Shown here in pieces: positions 18,540 to 27,249 of a stretch of 64,000 nt of DNA. Positions within the stretch are counted from its first letter, which is position 1; each line of letters starts with the position of its first letter. The notes under the pieces were generated by a model, which saw only the letters and a program-made list of their open reading frames with translations, had not been told where the DNA came from and searched no databases. A program made the translations under genes and the position numbers. Source of the stretch: Butyrivibrio proteoclasticus P6B7 (GTDB lineage Bacteria; Bacillota; Clostridia; Lachnospirales; Lachnospiraceae); contig NZ_JHWL01000001.1 of the NCBI RefSeq assembly GCF_000622085.1, forward strand, positions 290,899 through 354,898. Direction: 5' to 3'.

Positions 18540-19685
18540 ATGACAAGAGAAGAAACTTACAAAATGCTGGATGAATACGTGGATTTCCTGCTTCAGAATT
18601 CTGATGCGGAGCATCCATACTGGAATATCGAGAAGGTTCGCAGTGGCAAGCCTAACAAGTGGAACTATGTGGATGGATGCATGATCACCAGCATTCTTTC
18701 CTTATATGAAATGACGGGCAAGAAGGAGTATCTTGATTTCGCGGACAAGTTCATGGACTGGTTCGTTCAGGAGGATGGCCAGATCAAAACCTATGATGTT
18801 GCAGAGTACAATCTTGATAACATCAATCCTTCCAAGAATCTCTTCAAATTATATGAGTACACAGGCAAAGAGAAGTACAGAAAGGCCATGGACACTGTAA
18901 GAGCGCAGCTGGACACAATGCCAAGGACCAAGGAAGGCAACTTCTGGCACAAGAACATCTATCCAAATCAGGTGTGGCTTGATGGCATGTATATGGCTCA
19001 GCCTTTCTATATGGAATATGAGACCAGATTCAACAAGATGCAGGGCTGCCTTGATTCCTTCAAGCAGTTCAAGAACGTTGAGAGGCTCATGAAGGATCCT
19101 AAGACCGGGCTTTATTACCATGGCTACGACGAGAGTCGCGAGATGTACTGGGCTGACAAGACTACAGGCTGCAGTCCTAACTTCTGGCTCAGAGCTCTTG
19201 GCTGGTTTACAGTGGCTCTTGTTGATACTGCTGAGGCTATGCATGAGTCCATGTATTATGAGTACCGCTATCTCCAGACTATGTTAAAAGAGCTATGTGA
19301 CAGCCTTCTCAAATACCAGGACGAAAGTGGTATGTTCTATCAGGTTGTGGATAAGATGGAGGATGACAGGAACTACCTGGAGACCTCTGGAACAGCTCTT
19401 ATTGCTTACGGAATGCTTAAGGGCGTGCGCCTTGGATACCTTCCTGAGAGATTTAGAGATGTGGCTATGAAGGCCTTTGATGGAATTACTTCCAAATATC
19501 TTTCAAGAAATGAGGACGGTTCTCCAAGACTTGGAGGTATTTGTCTTGTGGCTGGTCTTGGAGGCAAGGACCACAGGGATGGTTCTTTGGAATACTACTT
19601 CTCAGAGCCAGTTGTAGAGAACGAAGCGAAGGGTGTAGCACCGCTTATTCTTGCCTATACTGAGATTCTCAGATGCTCTAGATAG
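18540..19685 (+). CDS. GH105 unsaturated rhamnogalacturonyl/galacturonyl hydrolase (YteR-like)
   Basis: 381 residues, no signal peptide. It is an (alpha/alpha)6-barrel protein resembling YteR: an N-terminal helix with YVDFLL, then KWNYVDGCM, and the conserved VWLDGMYMAQPF carrying the catalytic Asp. GH105 enzymes hydrate and remove the unsaturated uronic acid left on oligomers by pectate or rhamnogalacturonan lyases, in the cytoplasm. This fits as the step after the family 9 lyase at 50786, with which it shares an operator sequence. The start ATG 18540 follows TCGGGGGTCTT. A terminator-like hairpin follows, so it appears monocistronic. Confidence 0.9.
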   Translation: MTREETYKMLDEYVDFLLQNSDAEHPYWNIEKVRSGKPNKWNYVDGCMITSILSLYEMTGKKEYLDFADKFMDWFVQEDGQIKTYDVAEYNLDNINPSKNLFKLYEYTGKEKYRKAMDTVRAQLDTMPRTKEGNFWHKNIYPNQVWLDGMYMAQPFYMEYETRFNKMQGCLDSFKQFKNVERLMKDPKTGLYYHGYDESREMYWADKTTGCSPNFWLRALGWFTVALVDTAEAMHESMYYEYRYLQTMLKELCDSLLKYQDESGMFYQVVDKMEDDRNYLETSGTALIAYGMLKGVRLGYLPERFRDVAMKAFDGITSKYLSRNEDGSPRLGGICLVAGLGGKDHRDGSLEYYFSEPVVENEAKGVAPLILAYTEILRCSR

Positions 19686-19714
19686 TAGTGGATAATCAAT
19701 TGATTTTGTGCGAT

Positions 19715-19763
19715 AATAGGTTTCGAGTCTGTCCTTTTTTACAGATGAGAAACCTATTTTTAA
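19715..19763 (+). terminator. Terminator-like hairpin between GH105 and permease genes
   Basis: A 10-bp stem AATAGGTTTC (19715-19724) with GAAACCTATT (19749-19758), an inner CTGT/ACAG pairing and a following T run. Confidence 0.65.
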
Positions 19764-19781
19764 TTGGATTGGAGAATAAAA

Positions 19782-21053
19782 TTGAAAACACCAGCAATTA
19801 TCTTATTTGTACTTATGTATGTACTTATGATACTGCTTCCTAAGAGAAGAGCCATCGTAGCTCTTTCTACAGCAGCTATCTTTGTTATTGTAGGAATCCT
19901 TCCTGTTGGTCAGGTATTTGGAGCCATTGACTGGAACGTTCTTATGATGATTTTCGGAACTATGGTAATCGTAGATTACTTCATAGAGTCCAAGATGCCT
20001 AATAGAATTGCAGAATCTCTTCTGCGTATCTCACCTAACGTAATGTGGGTAACAATATTCATGTCACTGTTCTCAGGTATCATTTCAGCGTTCATTGATA
20101 ACGTTGCAACAGTTCTTATGGTAGCACCTGTTGGACTTGCCATTTGTAAGAAGCTTAAGATCTCACCTGTTAACATGATCATTTGTATCGCTGTTTCATC
20201 TAACCTTCAGGGCGCAGCTACTTTGGTTGGTGATACAACATCTATCATGCTTGCTGCTGCAGCTGGTATGGACTTTAACGACTTCTTCTGGATGCAGGGT
20301 CATCCTGGTATCTTCTTTGCTGTAGAGCTTGGTGCTCTTGCAACTGTACCTATTATGATGTTTATCTTCAGAAAGGACAAAGAGCCTGTTACTTCAGAGG
20401 AAAGAACAACTGTAACAGATTACGTTCCAACAATCATGATGCTTGGACACGTTGTTCTTCTTGTTATTGCATCTTTCTTCCAGAACAAGCCAGAGATCAC
20501 AAACGGTGTTATCTGTATGGTTTGCGGAATCATCAATATTGTATGGGAGATCTTCTTATCTAAGGGAACTGAGAGTATGAAGCACTCACTTAAGGCTATC
20601 GACTACGATACAATGTTCCTTCTTGCTGGTCTCTTCGTTGTAATTGCTGGTATTACTAATGTTGGAGTAATTGACGAGCTTGCTCAGATCATCGCTGATG
20701 CAGGAAAGGGCAATGTATTCCTTCTATATACAGTTATCGTATTTGGTTCTGTTGCTATTTCAGCCTTTATCGATAACATTCCTTATGTAGCAACAATGCT
20801 GCCAGTACTTGCCAGTCTGTCAGCTGTTATGAATGTAAGTCCACTTCTTCTTTACTTCGGACTTCTCATTGGTGCTACTCTTGGTGGTAACCTTACTCCT
20901 ATCGGAGCTTCTGCTAATATTGCAGGTGTTGGTATGCTTCGTAAGGAAGGCTATGAGGTTAAGTTTAGAGACTTCATGAAGATCGGTGTTCCATTTACAC
21001 TTACAGCAGTTGTTATGGGATATCTTTTCATCTGGTTCTTCTACGCAGGTTAA
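19782..21053 (+). CDS. ArsB/NhaD-type anion or Na+/H+ transporter
   Basis: 423 residues from a TTG start at 19782, chosen because GGAG (19771-19774) lies 7 nt upstream. An upstream in-frame TTG at 19764 would overlap the ribosome site. About eleven hydrophobic segments are visible. The two inverted halves each carry an Asn-rich hairpin motif (SNLQGAATLVGDTTS and GGNLTPIGASANIAG) preceded by AFIDNVATV or AFIDNIPYV, the signature of the ArsB/NhaD branch of the ion transporter superfamily. The substrate cannot be told from sequence: Na+/H+ exchange, arsenite or a carboxylate are all possible. A role in uronate uptake is not supported. Confidence 0.8.
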   Translation: MKTPAIILFVLMYVLMILLPKRRAIVALSTAAIFVIVGILPVGQVFGAIDWNVLMMIFGTMVIVDYFIESKMPNRIAESLLRISPNVMWVTIFMSLFSGIISAFIDNVATVLMVAPVGLAICKKLKISPVNMIICIAVSSNLQGAATLVGDTTSIMLAAAAGMDFNDFFWMQGHPGIFFAVELGALATVPIMMFIFRKDKEPVTSEERTTVTDYVPTIMMLGHVVLLVIASFFQNKPEITNGVICMVCGIINIVWEIFLSKGTESMKHSLKAIDYDTMFLLAGLFVVIAGITNVGVIDELAQIIADAGKGNVFLLYTVIVFGSVAISAFIDNIPYVATMLPVLASLSAVMNVSPLLLYFGLLIGATLGGNLTPIGASANIAGVGMLRKEGYEVKFRDFMKIGVPFTLTAVVMGYLFIWFFYAG

Positions 21054-21074
21054 TGATCAGGCTTGGTCGTTATC

Positions 21075-21095
21075 CAGAATAACGCATGTATTCTG
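21075..21095. other. Small hairpin in the permease-aminopeptidase gap
   Basis: CAGAATA and TATTCTG pair around a 7-nt loop. There is no T run, so it is not a clear terminator. Confidence 0.35.
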
Positions 21096-21140
21096 AATCG
21101 CGTGTTATGCGATAAATAATATAATTTTCGAGGTTTAACC

Positions 21141-22415
21141 ATGAAAAAGACAAATGTAACTACTGAAATGCTTGAGTTTATAAATGAGAGCCCTACTTGC
21201 TTTCACGTTGTAGACAACCTTAAAAAGCGCCTGTTATCTGAAGGCTTTAAAGAGCTTAAGGAGACAGATGAGTGGAAACTAAAGGCTGGTAAGTATTTTG
21301 TTACCAGAAATGATTCTTCAATCATTTCCTTCAGAATTCCTAAGAAGGATTTCAAGGGCTTCTACATGACAGCAAGCCACAGCGATTCTCCATCCTTCAA
21401 GATCAAGGAGAATCCTGAGATGGAAGTATCTGATGCTTACATCAAGCTCAATGTTGAGGGCTACGGCGGAATGCTCTGCGCTCAGTGGTTTGACAGACCT
21501 TTATCTGTAGCTGGAAGAGTTATCATTGCAGATAAGAAGGGCGGTATCAAGACTAAGCTTGTTAACGTAGACAGAGATCTTCTTATGATGCCAGCTCTTG
21601 CTATTCACATGAACAGAGAAGCTAACAAGGGCTATGAGTACAATGCTCAGAGAGATATGCTTCCTGTATTTGGCGATGTTAACTCCAAGGATAAGTTCTT
21701 TGAAATAATTGCAAAGAGCGCAGGAGTTAAGAAGGATGAGATTATCGGACACGATCTCTTCTTATATAATAGAGTGAAGTACACAACCTGGGGCGCAGAC
21801 AATGAGTTTATCTCAAGCTCAAGACTTGATGATCAGGAGTGCGTATTTACTACATTTGATGGCTTCATCAAGGCTGCAGATTCTGACAATTGTCAGGTTC
21901 ATTGTGTATTCGATAATGAAGAGGTTGGCTCAGGAACCAAGCAGGGCGCGGCTTCTACCTTCCTTAAGGATACACTTACAAGGATTAATGCAGCTCTTGG
22001 AAGAAGTGAGCAGCAGTACTACACAGCAGTAGCTAACAGCTTTATGATCTCTGCTGATAATGCTCACGCAGTTCACCCTAATCATACAGATAAGGCTGAT
22101 CCTGTTAATAAGCCAGTTATGAACAAGGGAATTGTTATTAAGTATAACGCTAATCAGAAATACACTACTGATGCGGTTTCTGCAGCTACCTTCAAGATGG
22201 TCTGCAAAAAGGCTGGCGTTCCATTCCAGACCTTTACCAACAGATCTGATATGGCTGGTGGTTCAACCCTTGGTAATATTTCTACATCACAGGTTGCAGT
22301 TAACACAGTAGATATCGGACTTGCGCAGCTTGCAATGCATTCTCCTTATGAGACAGCCGGCAGCAAGGACGCTGAGTATCTCGCAAAGGCTTCTCAGGTC
22401 TTTTACGAGAGCTAA
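21141..22415 (+). CDS. M18 family aminopeptidase
   Basis: 424 residues, cytoplasmic. It is a zinc aminopeptidase of the aspartyl aminopeptidase family, removing N-terminal (often acidic) residues from peptides. Visible metal and catalytic motifs: ASHSDSPSFKIK (His and nearby Asp), SRLDDQEC, FDNEEVGSGTKQGA (Glu pair) and the C-terminal MHSPYETAG histidine. DNAHAVHPNH is also conserved in the family. Length is normal for M18. CGAGG lies before the ATG. There is no obvious operon link with its neighbours. Confidence 0.92.
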   Translation: MKKTNVTTEMLEFINESPTCFHVVDNLKKRLLSEGFKELKETDEWKLKAGKYFVTRNDSSIISFRIPKKDFKGFYMTASHSDSPSFKIKENPEMEVSDAYIKLNVEGYGGMLCAQWFDRPLSVAGRVIIADKKGGIKTKLVNVDRDLLMMPALAIHMNREANKGYEYNAQRDMLPVFGDVNSKDKFFEIIAKSAGVKKDEIIGHDLFLYNRVKYTTWGADNEFISSSRLDDQECVFTTFDGFIKAADSDNCQVHCVFDNEEVGSGTKQGAASTFLKDTLTRINAALGRSEQQYYTAVANSFMISADNAHAVHPNHTDKADPVNKPVMNKGIVIKYNANQKYTTDAVSAATFKMVCKKAGVPFQTFTNRSDMAGGSTLGNISTSQVAVNTVDIGLAQLAMHSPYETAGSKDAEYLAKASQVFYES

Positions 22416-22491
22416 TATAGTATTAAGCGGCATTTAGAATATCATCTGATAGCCGTTATGTAATAAAGAAAGGTATTTAGGAAAGAAACAG

Positions 22492-23802
22492 ATGGGATTA
22501 TTTAATTTATTTGGCGGAAAAAAATCTGATGACAATCAGGAGGCTTTAGAGCAGGAGGCACTTAAGAGCAAAGAGAAGGCTCTTGAGGAGCTTAAGGAAG
22601 CTCATTCAGAGCTTTCATGGCCTACAATTCAGAGACTCAATCCAGTTAATGTTAAGGACTCTGAGAACGAGGGCATGGAAGAGACTGTAGATGAGGCTAG
22701 AAAGGAAGAGATTGGTCCACACATCTATGATGAGGACATTGATATCGAATATATCCAGAGCCTTAACGTACAGGAAATGCTTTTCCTCCTTACAGCCATG
22801 GAAGTATACAACAAGAAGGCAGCTATTCCTTCTTTTGAAAAGAACCACAGAAAGGTTTACAACGAACTTCTGGACAGAATCAGAAATGCCAAGACAGTAT
22901 TCGTTCTTTATGATGCAGCAACAGGCTATCCTTTCGTAGACCACGGCTTTGCTAACATCTACTTTGAGAAGGAACTTGCTGAGAAGGCAGTAGCTCTTTT
23001 TGCAAAACAGTACAGAAAGCTTGCTGTAAGAGAGTGCACAGTGGAGAACGACGTGATCGAGGGCAACAAGAAGGGATTCTTCGATTATCTCTACTATATT
23101 GGAATTGAGAACCTTATCGTTGATAATGGCGCATACAGAGCTAGATTTAAGAGAAATGAGATCGTAGCAGCTCCTGGAGACTGGGGTGCTAAGCTTGATC
23201 AGACACCTACAAACCCAGCTCTTAACTTCGCTATGCTGGACTTCCTTGCTGAGGTTAGATGGCCAGTTAACTACGAGAAGAGACCTGATATCGTAAAGGC
23301 TAAGGAGATGCGCATGGTTTCTCTTATCAGAGATTCCAAGTTCATCGTTCCTATGCAGCATGAGGGTGAGGCTGAGAAGCTTGAAAACGGCGGTGTTAAG
23401 TTTGGACCTGACACTAAGTTCAAGTTCCTTGTTCAGAAGACTAAGGATGAGAAGCAGTTTATTCCTGTATTTACAGATGCTATCGAGTTCAGCAAGAGAC
23501 TTCACGGTTCAGGCTGGAACGCAGCTGTGTTTAGCTTCAAGGATATCATCAACTTCGTCAAGGATAAGGACGGAATCCGCATCAATCCTGATGGACAGGG
23601 AATCATTATTCCTAAGGACAGAATGATCGCTCTTGAGCTTGCAGGCCAGCAGGTGGATGCTATTAAGGGTAAGAAGCCTGGTAGCGCAGTTCCTACAGGT
23701 GTAAGTGCTGAGGATGCAGCTATTCAGAAGACTCTTTCTCAGGCCCTTGCTAGAATGAACGAGAAAAAGGACGAAAACGAGTTTCAGGACTCTGAACAAT
23801 AA
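22492..23802 (+). CDS. SseB-domain protein
   Basis: 436 residues, cytoplasmic. It starts MGLFNLFGGKK, with an acidic, helical N-terminal 70 residues. The C-terminal part (about 265-400) matches the SseB N-terminal domain type: MVSLIRDSKFIVPMQ, FIPVFTDAIEFSKR, ING-like IRINPDGQGIIIPK. SseB domains occur in enhanced-serine-sensitivity and secretion-associated proteins; the molecular role is unknown. The middle (about 85-260) is not recognised. AGGAAAG-type ribosome sequence precedes the ATG. The following CheX-like gene may share its transcript. Confidence 0.7.
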   Translation: MGLFNLFGGKKSDDNQEALEQEALKSKEKALEELKEAHSELSWPTIQRLNPVNVKDSENEGMEETVDEARKEEIGPHIYDEDIDIEYIQSLNVQEMLFLLTAMEVYNKKAAIPSFEKNHRKVYNELLDRIRNAKTVFVLYDAATGYPFVDHGFANIYFEKELAEKAVALFAKQYRKLAVRECTVENDVIEGNKKGFFDYLYYIGIENLIVDNGAYRARFKRNEIVAAPGDWGAKLDQTPTNPALNFAMLDFLAEVRWPVNYEKRPDIVKAKEMRMVSLIRDSKFIVPMQHEGEAEKLENGGVKFGPDTKFKFLVQKTKDEKQFIPVFTDAIEFSKRLHGSGWNAAVFSFKDIINFVKDKDGIRINPDGQGIIIPKDRMIALELAGQQVDAIKGKKPGSAVPTGVSAEDAAIQKTLSQALARMNEKKDENEFQDSEQ

Positions 23803-23883
23803 ATAGCTTGTTTATGTACGTGTAATAGTCTAAAATTAATATATGCAGTTGGCGTTAGTATTCTTAAATAGGAGCGACACCAT

Positions 23884-24771
23884 ATGTTTGATAGATTGAT
23901 TGGAATGTACATGGTGGAAAAGGGGAAGATTGACAAGAACAAGCTGACCCAGATTTTCCATGAACAGGAGACGAAAAGAGCTAAGCTTGGCATCATTGCT
24001 GTGGCTGAGAAGCTTATGACCATTGCTCAGGCTGAGCAGATCAATATGCTTCAGGCTACTAATGATAAGCGCTTTGGTGATCTTGCTATTGAGCGGGGAT
24101 ATCTCACTGACACACAGGTGGGAAGACTTCTTGAGCTTCAGGGCAATGAGTATCTTATCTTTGCTCAGACCCTGGTGGACATGGGGATTATGACCCTGGA
24201 ACAGATCAATCAGACAGAGGAAGAGTATCAGAGGGAATACGGATTTACTGAATCAGACATGGCTATTCTTAAGTCTGGTGACGTGGAGAAGATAGGCACT
24301 GTATTCGCAGAGACTGATAACACTGTCTATAGAGCAATGTTCTCTATGGGCATAAAGAATATATACAGACTTGTGGATCACCACGTATTTGTGGGCAAGG
24401 CCTACAAGGTATCGAACCTGAAGGATGAGGTTTTGGGCTATCAGAAGTTCCATGGCGATCAGAATTATACAGTTGCCATTGCAGGCAAGTTTGAAGACGT
24501 CAAGAAAATGGCTATAGCCTATACTAAAGAAGAATTTATCGATACAGAAGAGGATGCACTTGATGCAGTTTGCGAACTCATCAATTGTATAAATGGACTT
24601 TATGCTACAGAGCTTAGCAGAAAAGATATTTCTGTGGAGCTTGAGCCACCTAACTTCCATGTTACTTATTCAGAGAGTACCGGAAGCGATATGATGGTGA
24701 TGCCGGTTTATATCTGTGGCGGACAAGTTAAATATCTAATTGCTATTTCTAGTGACTTTGTTTGTAAGTAA
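23884..24771 (+). CDS. CheX-like chemotaxis phosphatase-type protein with N-terminal helical repeats
   Basis: 295 residues. The N-terminal half (about 1-140) has repeats resembling MshEN/GspE N-domains (FGDLAIERGYLTDTQVGRLL, then TLVDMGIMTLEQI). The C-terminal half (about 150-293) resembles CheX/CheC-type phosphatases, including the E-x-x-N motif in CELINCINGLYATEL. The CheY-like gene begins 24 nt after its stop. The family role is dephosphorylation of CheY-type receivers. The pairing suggests a self-contained two-protein signalling unit away from the main chemotaxis operon. AGGAG precedes the ATG. Confidence 0.7.
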   Translation: MFDRLIGMYMVEKGKIDKNKLTQIFHEQETKRAKLGIIAVAEKLMTIAQAEQINMLQATNDKRFGDLAIERGYLTDTQVGRLLELQGNEYLIFAQTLVDMGIMTLEQINQTEEEYQREYGFTESDMAILKSGDVEKIGTVFAETDNTVYRAMFSMGIKNIYRLVDHHVFVGKAYKVSNLKDEVLGYQKFHGDQNYTVAIAGKFEDVKKMAIAYTKEEFIDTEEDALDAVCELINCINGLYATELSRKDISVELEPPNFHVTYSESTGSDMMVMPVYICGGQVKYLIAISSDFVCK

Positions 24772-24795
24772 GCTTTTGAATGAGGGGGCAAATAG

Positions 24796-25149
24796 ATGAA
24801 GAGTGTATTGATAGTAGATGATTCAAGAACATCACGCAGGATTTTAAGAGATATATTAGAAAGAGCTGGTTATAACGTTGTTGGAGAGGCTGTTAACGGA
24901 CAGGAGGGATTTGACCAGTACGTTAAGCTTACACCCGACATTGTGACAATGGACATTACAATGCCTGAGATGGACGGTATTGAATGTCTTAAGCTAATTA
25001 GAAAGAATAATCCTAATGCTAAAGTAGTCATGGTTACCGCAGCAGGCCAGAAGGAAAAGATGATGGAAGCTGTTAAGATCGGAGCGGCAGAGTTTGTTGC
25101 TAAGCCATTTGTAGAGGAAACCGTGCTAGATGCTATTAAGAAATGCTGA
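24796..25149 (+). CDS. CheY-like single-domain response regulator
   Basis: 117 residues, a lone receiver domain. All active-site residues are present: acidic pair D8 and D9, phospho-acceptor D53 (TMDITMPEMDG), T81 and K103 (AKPF). There is no output domain, so it acts by protein-protein contact, for instance on a flagellar switch or a kinase. It probably partners the CheX-like protein upstream and could relay signals from the chemoreceptor at 48762 (inference). GAGGGGG lies before the ATG. Confidence 0.9.
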   Translation: MKSVLIVDDSRTSRRILRDILERAGYNVVGEAVNGQEGFDQYVKLTPDIVTMDITMPEMDGIECLKLIRKNNPNAKVVMVTAAGQKEKMMEAVKIGAAEFVAKPFVEETVLDAIKKC

Positions 25150-25183
25150 GCAGATCGGCAGACAATAAGTAAGACATAACAAG

Positions 25184-25222
25184 CAAAAGGGTTTGATCAC
25201 AAGTCAGACCCTTTGTTGTTAC
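25184..25222 (+). terminator. Terminator after cheY-like gene
   Basis: AAAAGGGTTTGA (from 25185) pairs with TCAGACCCTTTG (25204-25215) with one G:U; a T-rich tail follows. Confidence 0.7.
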
Positions 25223-25256
25223 TTTTAGATTTTAAACTGGGGATGGAAAAAGTTAA

Positions 25257-25979
25257 ATGGGGAGAAAAATTCTTATCACAGGCGCATCCAGAGGGATAGG
25301 CCGTGCAATTGCTGAGCAATTTGCGAGCCTTGGTGATGACCTGTATCTTACCTGTATCCATAACAAGGAGAAGTTGGAGAGCTTATCTAAAGAGCTTTCT
25401 GACAGATATCACGTGCAGTGCAAGACCTTCGTCTGCGACTGCGGAGATTCCCCAAGTGTAAAAGAGCTCTTTTCACAGATAGGCGATATTGATGTGGTTA
25501 TCAATAACGCTGGCGTGGCCCACATAGGTCTTTTGTCTGATATGACAGATGATGAGTGGAGAAGGCTTATGTCCACCAATCTGGACTCTGTGTTCTATAC
25601 AAGTAGAGCTGCCATTCCACTGATGCTTAAGAAGCACAGCGGAAGAATTGTTAATATCACATCAGTGTGGGGAAGCGTTGGTGCTTCCTGTGAAGTGGCT
25701 TATTCTGCCTCCAAGGGCGGCGTTAATTCTTTTACCAGAGCCTTGGCAAAAGAGCTAGCCCCATCTGGAATTGCAGTGAATGCCGTAAGCTGTGGTGTGA
25801 TAGATACTGATATGAATAGAGACCATTTATCAGAGGAAGACCTGGAAGAACTTAAGGGTGAGATCCCTGCGGACAGATTGGGAGACCCTAAGGAAGTGGC
25901 TCAGGTTGTGGCCAAGGTCTGTGAGATGCCAGTGTACATGACAGGGCAGATAATTACTGTGGATGGCGGATGGATTTAA
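25257..25979 (+). CDS. Short-chain dehydrogenase/reductase (FabG-like)
   Basis: 240 residues. Rossmann motif TGASRGIG (8-15), NNAG strand motif (INNAGVAH), catalytic Tyr149 and Lys153 (YSASKGG) with a serine in NITSVWGS, and a C-terminal TGQIITVDGGW as in 3-oxoacyl-ACP reductases. It reduces a keto group using NAD(P)H. FabG is the nearest recognisable type, but there are no fatty-acid genes nearby, so the substrate remains open. The ATG at 25257 follows GGGGATGG. It has its own terminator upstream. Confidence 0.85.
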   Translation: MGRKILITGASRGIGRAIAEQFASLGDDLYLTCIHNKEKLESLSKELSDRYHVQCKTFVCDCGDSPSVKELFSQIGDIDVVINNAGVAHIGLLSDMTDDEWRRLMSTNLDSVFYTSRAAIPLMLKKHSGRIVNITSVWGSVGASCEVAYSASKGGVNSFTRALAKELAPSGIAVNAVSCGVIDTDMNRDHLSEEDLEELKGEIPADRLGDPKEVAQVVAKVCEMPVYMTGQIITVDGGWI

Positions 25980-26120
25980 ATTTATGCTTTACAAAATAAA
26001 AATATGTGATAAGATTAAATTGCACACAATCTAATTCAGGAATTAGATAAGGTACGAAATAGTGCTAATTTGGTTTTGAAGATCAATTTGGATATATTGA
26101 TCTGGATTTAGGAGGTACAT

Positions 26121-27056
26121 ATGCGCGATTTAGTTATTATCGGTTCTGGACCAGCAGGTCTTTCAGCAGCTGTTTATGCCAAGAGAGCTGGCCTTGATAT
26201 GGTTATTATAGAAAAGAATCCTGTAAGCGGAGGACAGATAATCGATACCTACGAGGTGGATAATTATCTTGGAATCCCAGGGGTTAATGGTTTTGACCTT
26301 GCCATGAAGTTCAGGGAGCATGCAGATAAGCTTGGAGCTGAGTTTGTAGATGCTACAGTGACCGGAATCGACGTGGTTAAGGAGGGTTCTGATACAGAGG
26401 CTCCTATATATAAGGTTAAGACAGATAATGGGGGCATTGAGACCCGCACAGTTATTCTTGCTACGGGAGCACACCACTCCAAGCTTGGAATTCCAGGGGA
26501 AGAGGAGTTTATCGGAAAGGGCGTTTCCTATTGTGCTACCTGCGATGGCGCTTTCTACAGAGGTAAGGTTACTGCTGTAAACGGCGGCGGTGATGTGGCT
26601 GTAGAGGATGCTATATTCCTTGCAAGATTTGCTTCTAAGGTTTATCTCATTCATAGAAGAGATGAGCTTAGAGCAGCCAAAATCCTGCAGGATGAGCTCT
26701 TTGGCCTTGATAATGTTGAGGTTATCTGGGATAGCGTGGTCAAAGAGGTAAAGGGCGAGGATAAGGTTAATAAGCTCCTTATTGAGAACGTTAAGACTAA
26801 TGAGGAAAAGGATCTGGAGGTAGATGGCATTTTTGTAGCCATTGGAATTCGTCCTTCAACAGATCTTTTTGCTGATATAGTCGAATGCGACGAAGGCGGA
26901 TATGTAGAGGCTTTAGAGGATGGAGCAACATCTAAACCAGGCATATTCGTAGCTGGCGATTCAAGGAAGAAGAGACTACGCCAGATAGTTACAGCGGTGG
27001 CCGACGGAGCCAACGCAGTCACATCAGTTCAGGACTTTCTGGTTGGAAAAAAATAA
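26121..27056 (+). CDS. trxB: Thioredoxin reductase
   Basis: 311 residues, cytoplasmic flavoprotein. FAD motif GSGPAGLSAAVYAKRAG at the N-terminus, redox-active CATC (Cys138, Cys141), NADPH motif GGGDVAVEDA and a C-terminal GIFVAGDSR. It transfers electrons from NADPH to thioredoxin. The usual TrxB has A-A-x-Y-A-x-R in the first helix and a GDV or GDS near the NADPH site; both are near-normal here. No thioredoxin gene is adjacent. TAGGAGG is an excellent ribosome site 6 nt before the ATG. Confidence 0.93.
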   Translation: MRDLVIIGSGPAGLSAAVYAKRAGLDMVIIEKNPVSGGQIIDTYEVDNYLGIPGVNGFDLAMKFREHADKLGAEFVDATVTGIDVVKEGSDTEAPIYKVKTDNGGIETRTVILATGAHHSKLGIPGEEEFIGKGVSYCATCDGAFYRGKVTAVNGGGDVAVEDAIFLARFASKVYLIHRRDELRAAKILQDELFGLDNVEVIWDSVVKEVKGEDKVNKLLIENVKTNEEKDLEVDGIFVAIGIRPSTDLFADIVECDEGGYVEALEDGATSKPGIFVAGDSRKKRLRQIVTAVADGANAVTSVQDFLVGKK

Positions 27057-27176
27057 TCGGAAACGCTGGCCTGGATTGAATATTTGTTGCTGCAAACAAA
27101 CGCTGAAATGCTCTGTCTTTGATAGGGTATGAGGCTGGAAAATGTCGTAATTACGTTACTTCTTTCCCTTTTGGGG

Positions 27177-27205
27177 TTGACAAAAACGGGATAATGGCGT
27201 ATATT
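27177..27205 (+). promoter_or_regulatory. Sigma-A promoter for the NlpC/P60 gene
   Basis: TTGACA (27177-27182), 17-nt spacer, TATATT (27200-27205). Confidence 0.8.
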
Positions 27206-27249
27206 TTTAAAAGATGTAACAAATTCCGTAACAATTTTGGAGGTATGTT

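Noticed and set aside
26163..26654. Long antisense frames inside trxB and several other genes
   Set aside because: They mirror the codon structure of the sense gene, lack ribosome sites and show no family features.
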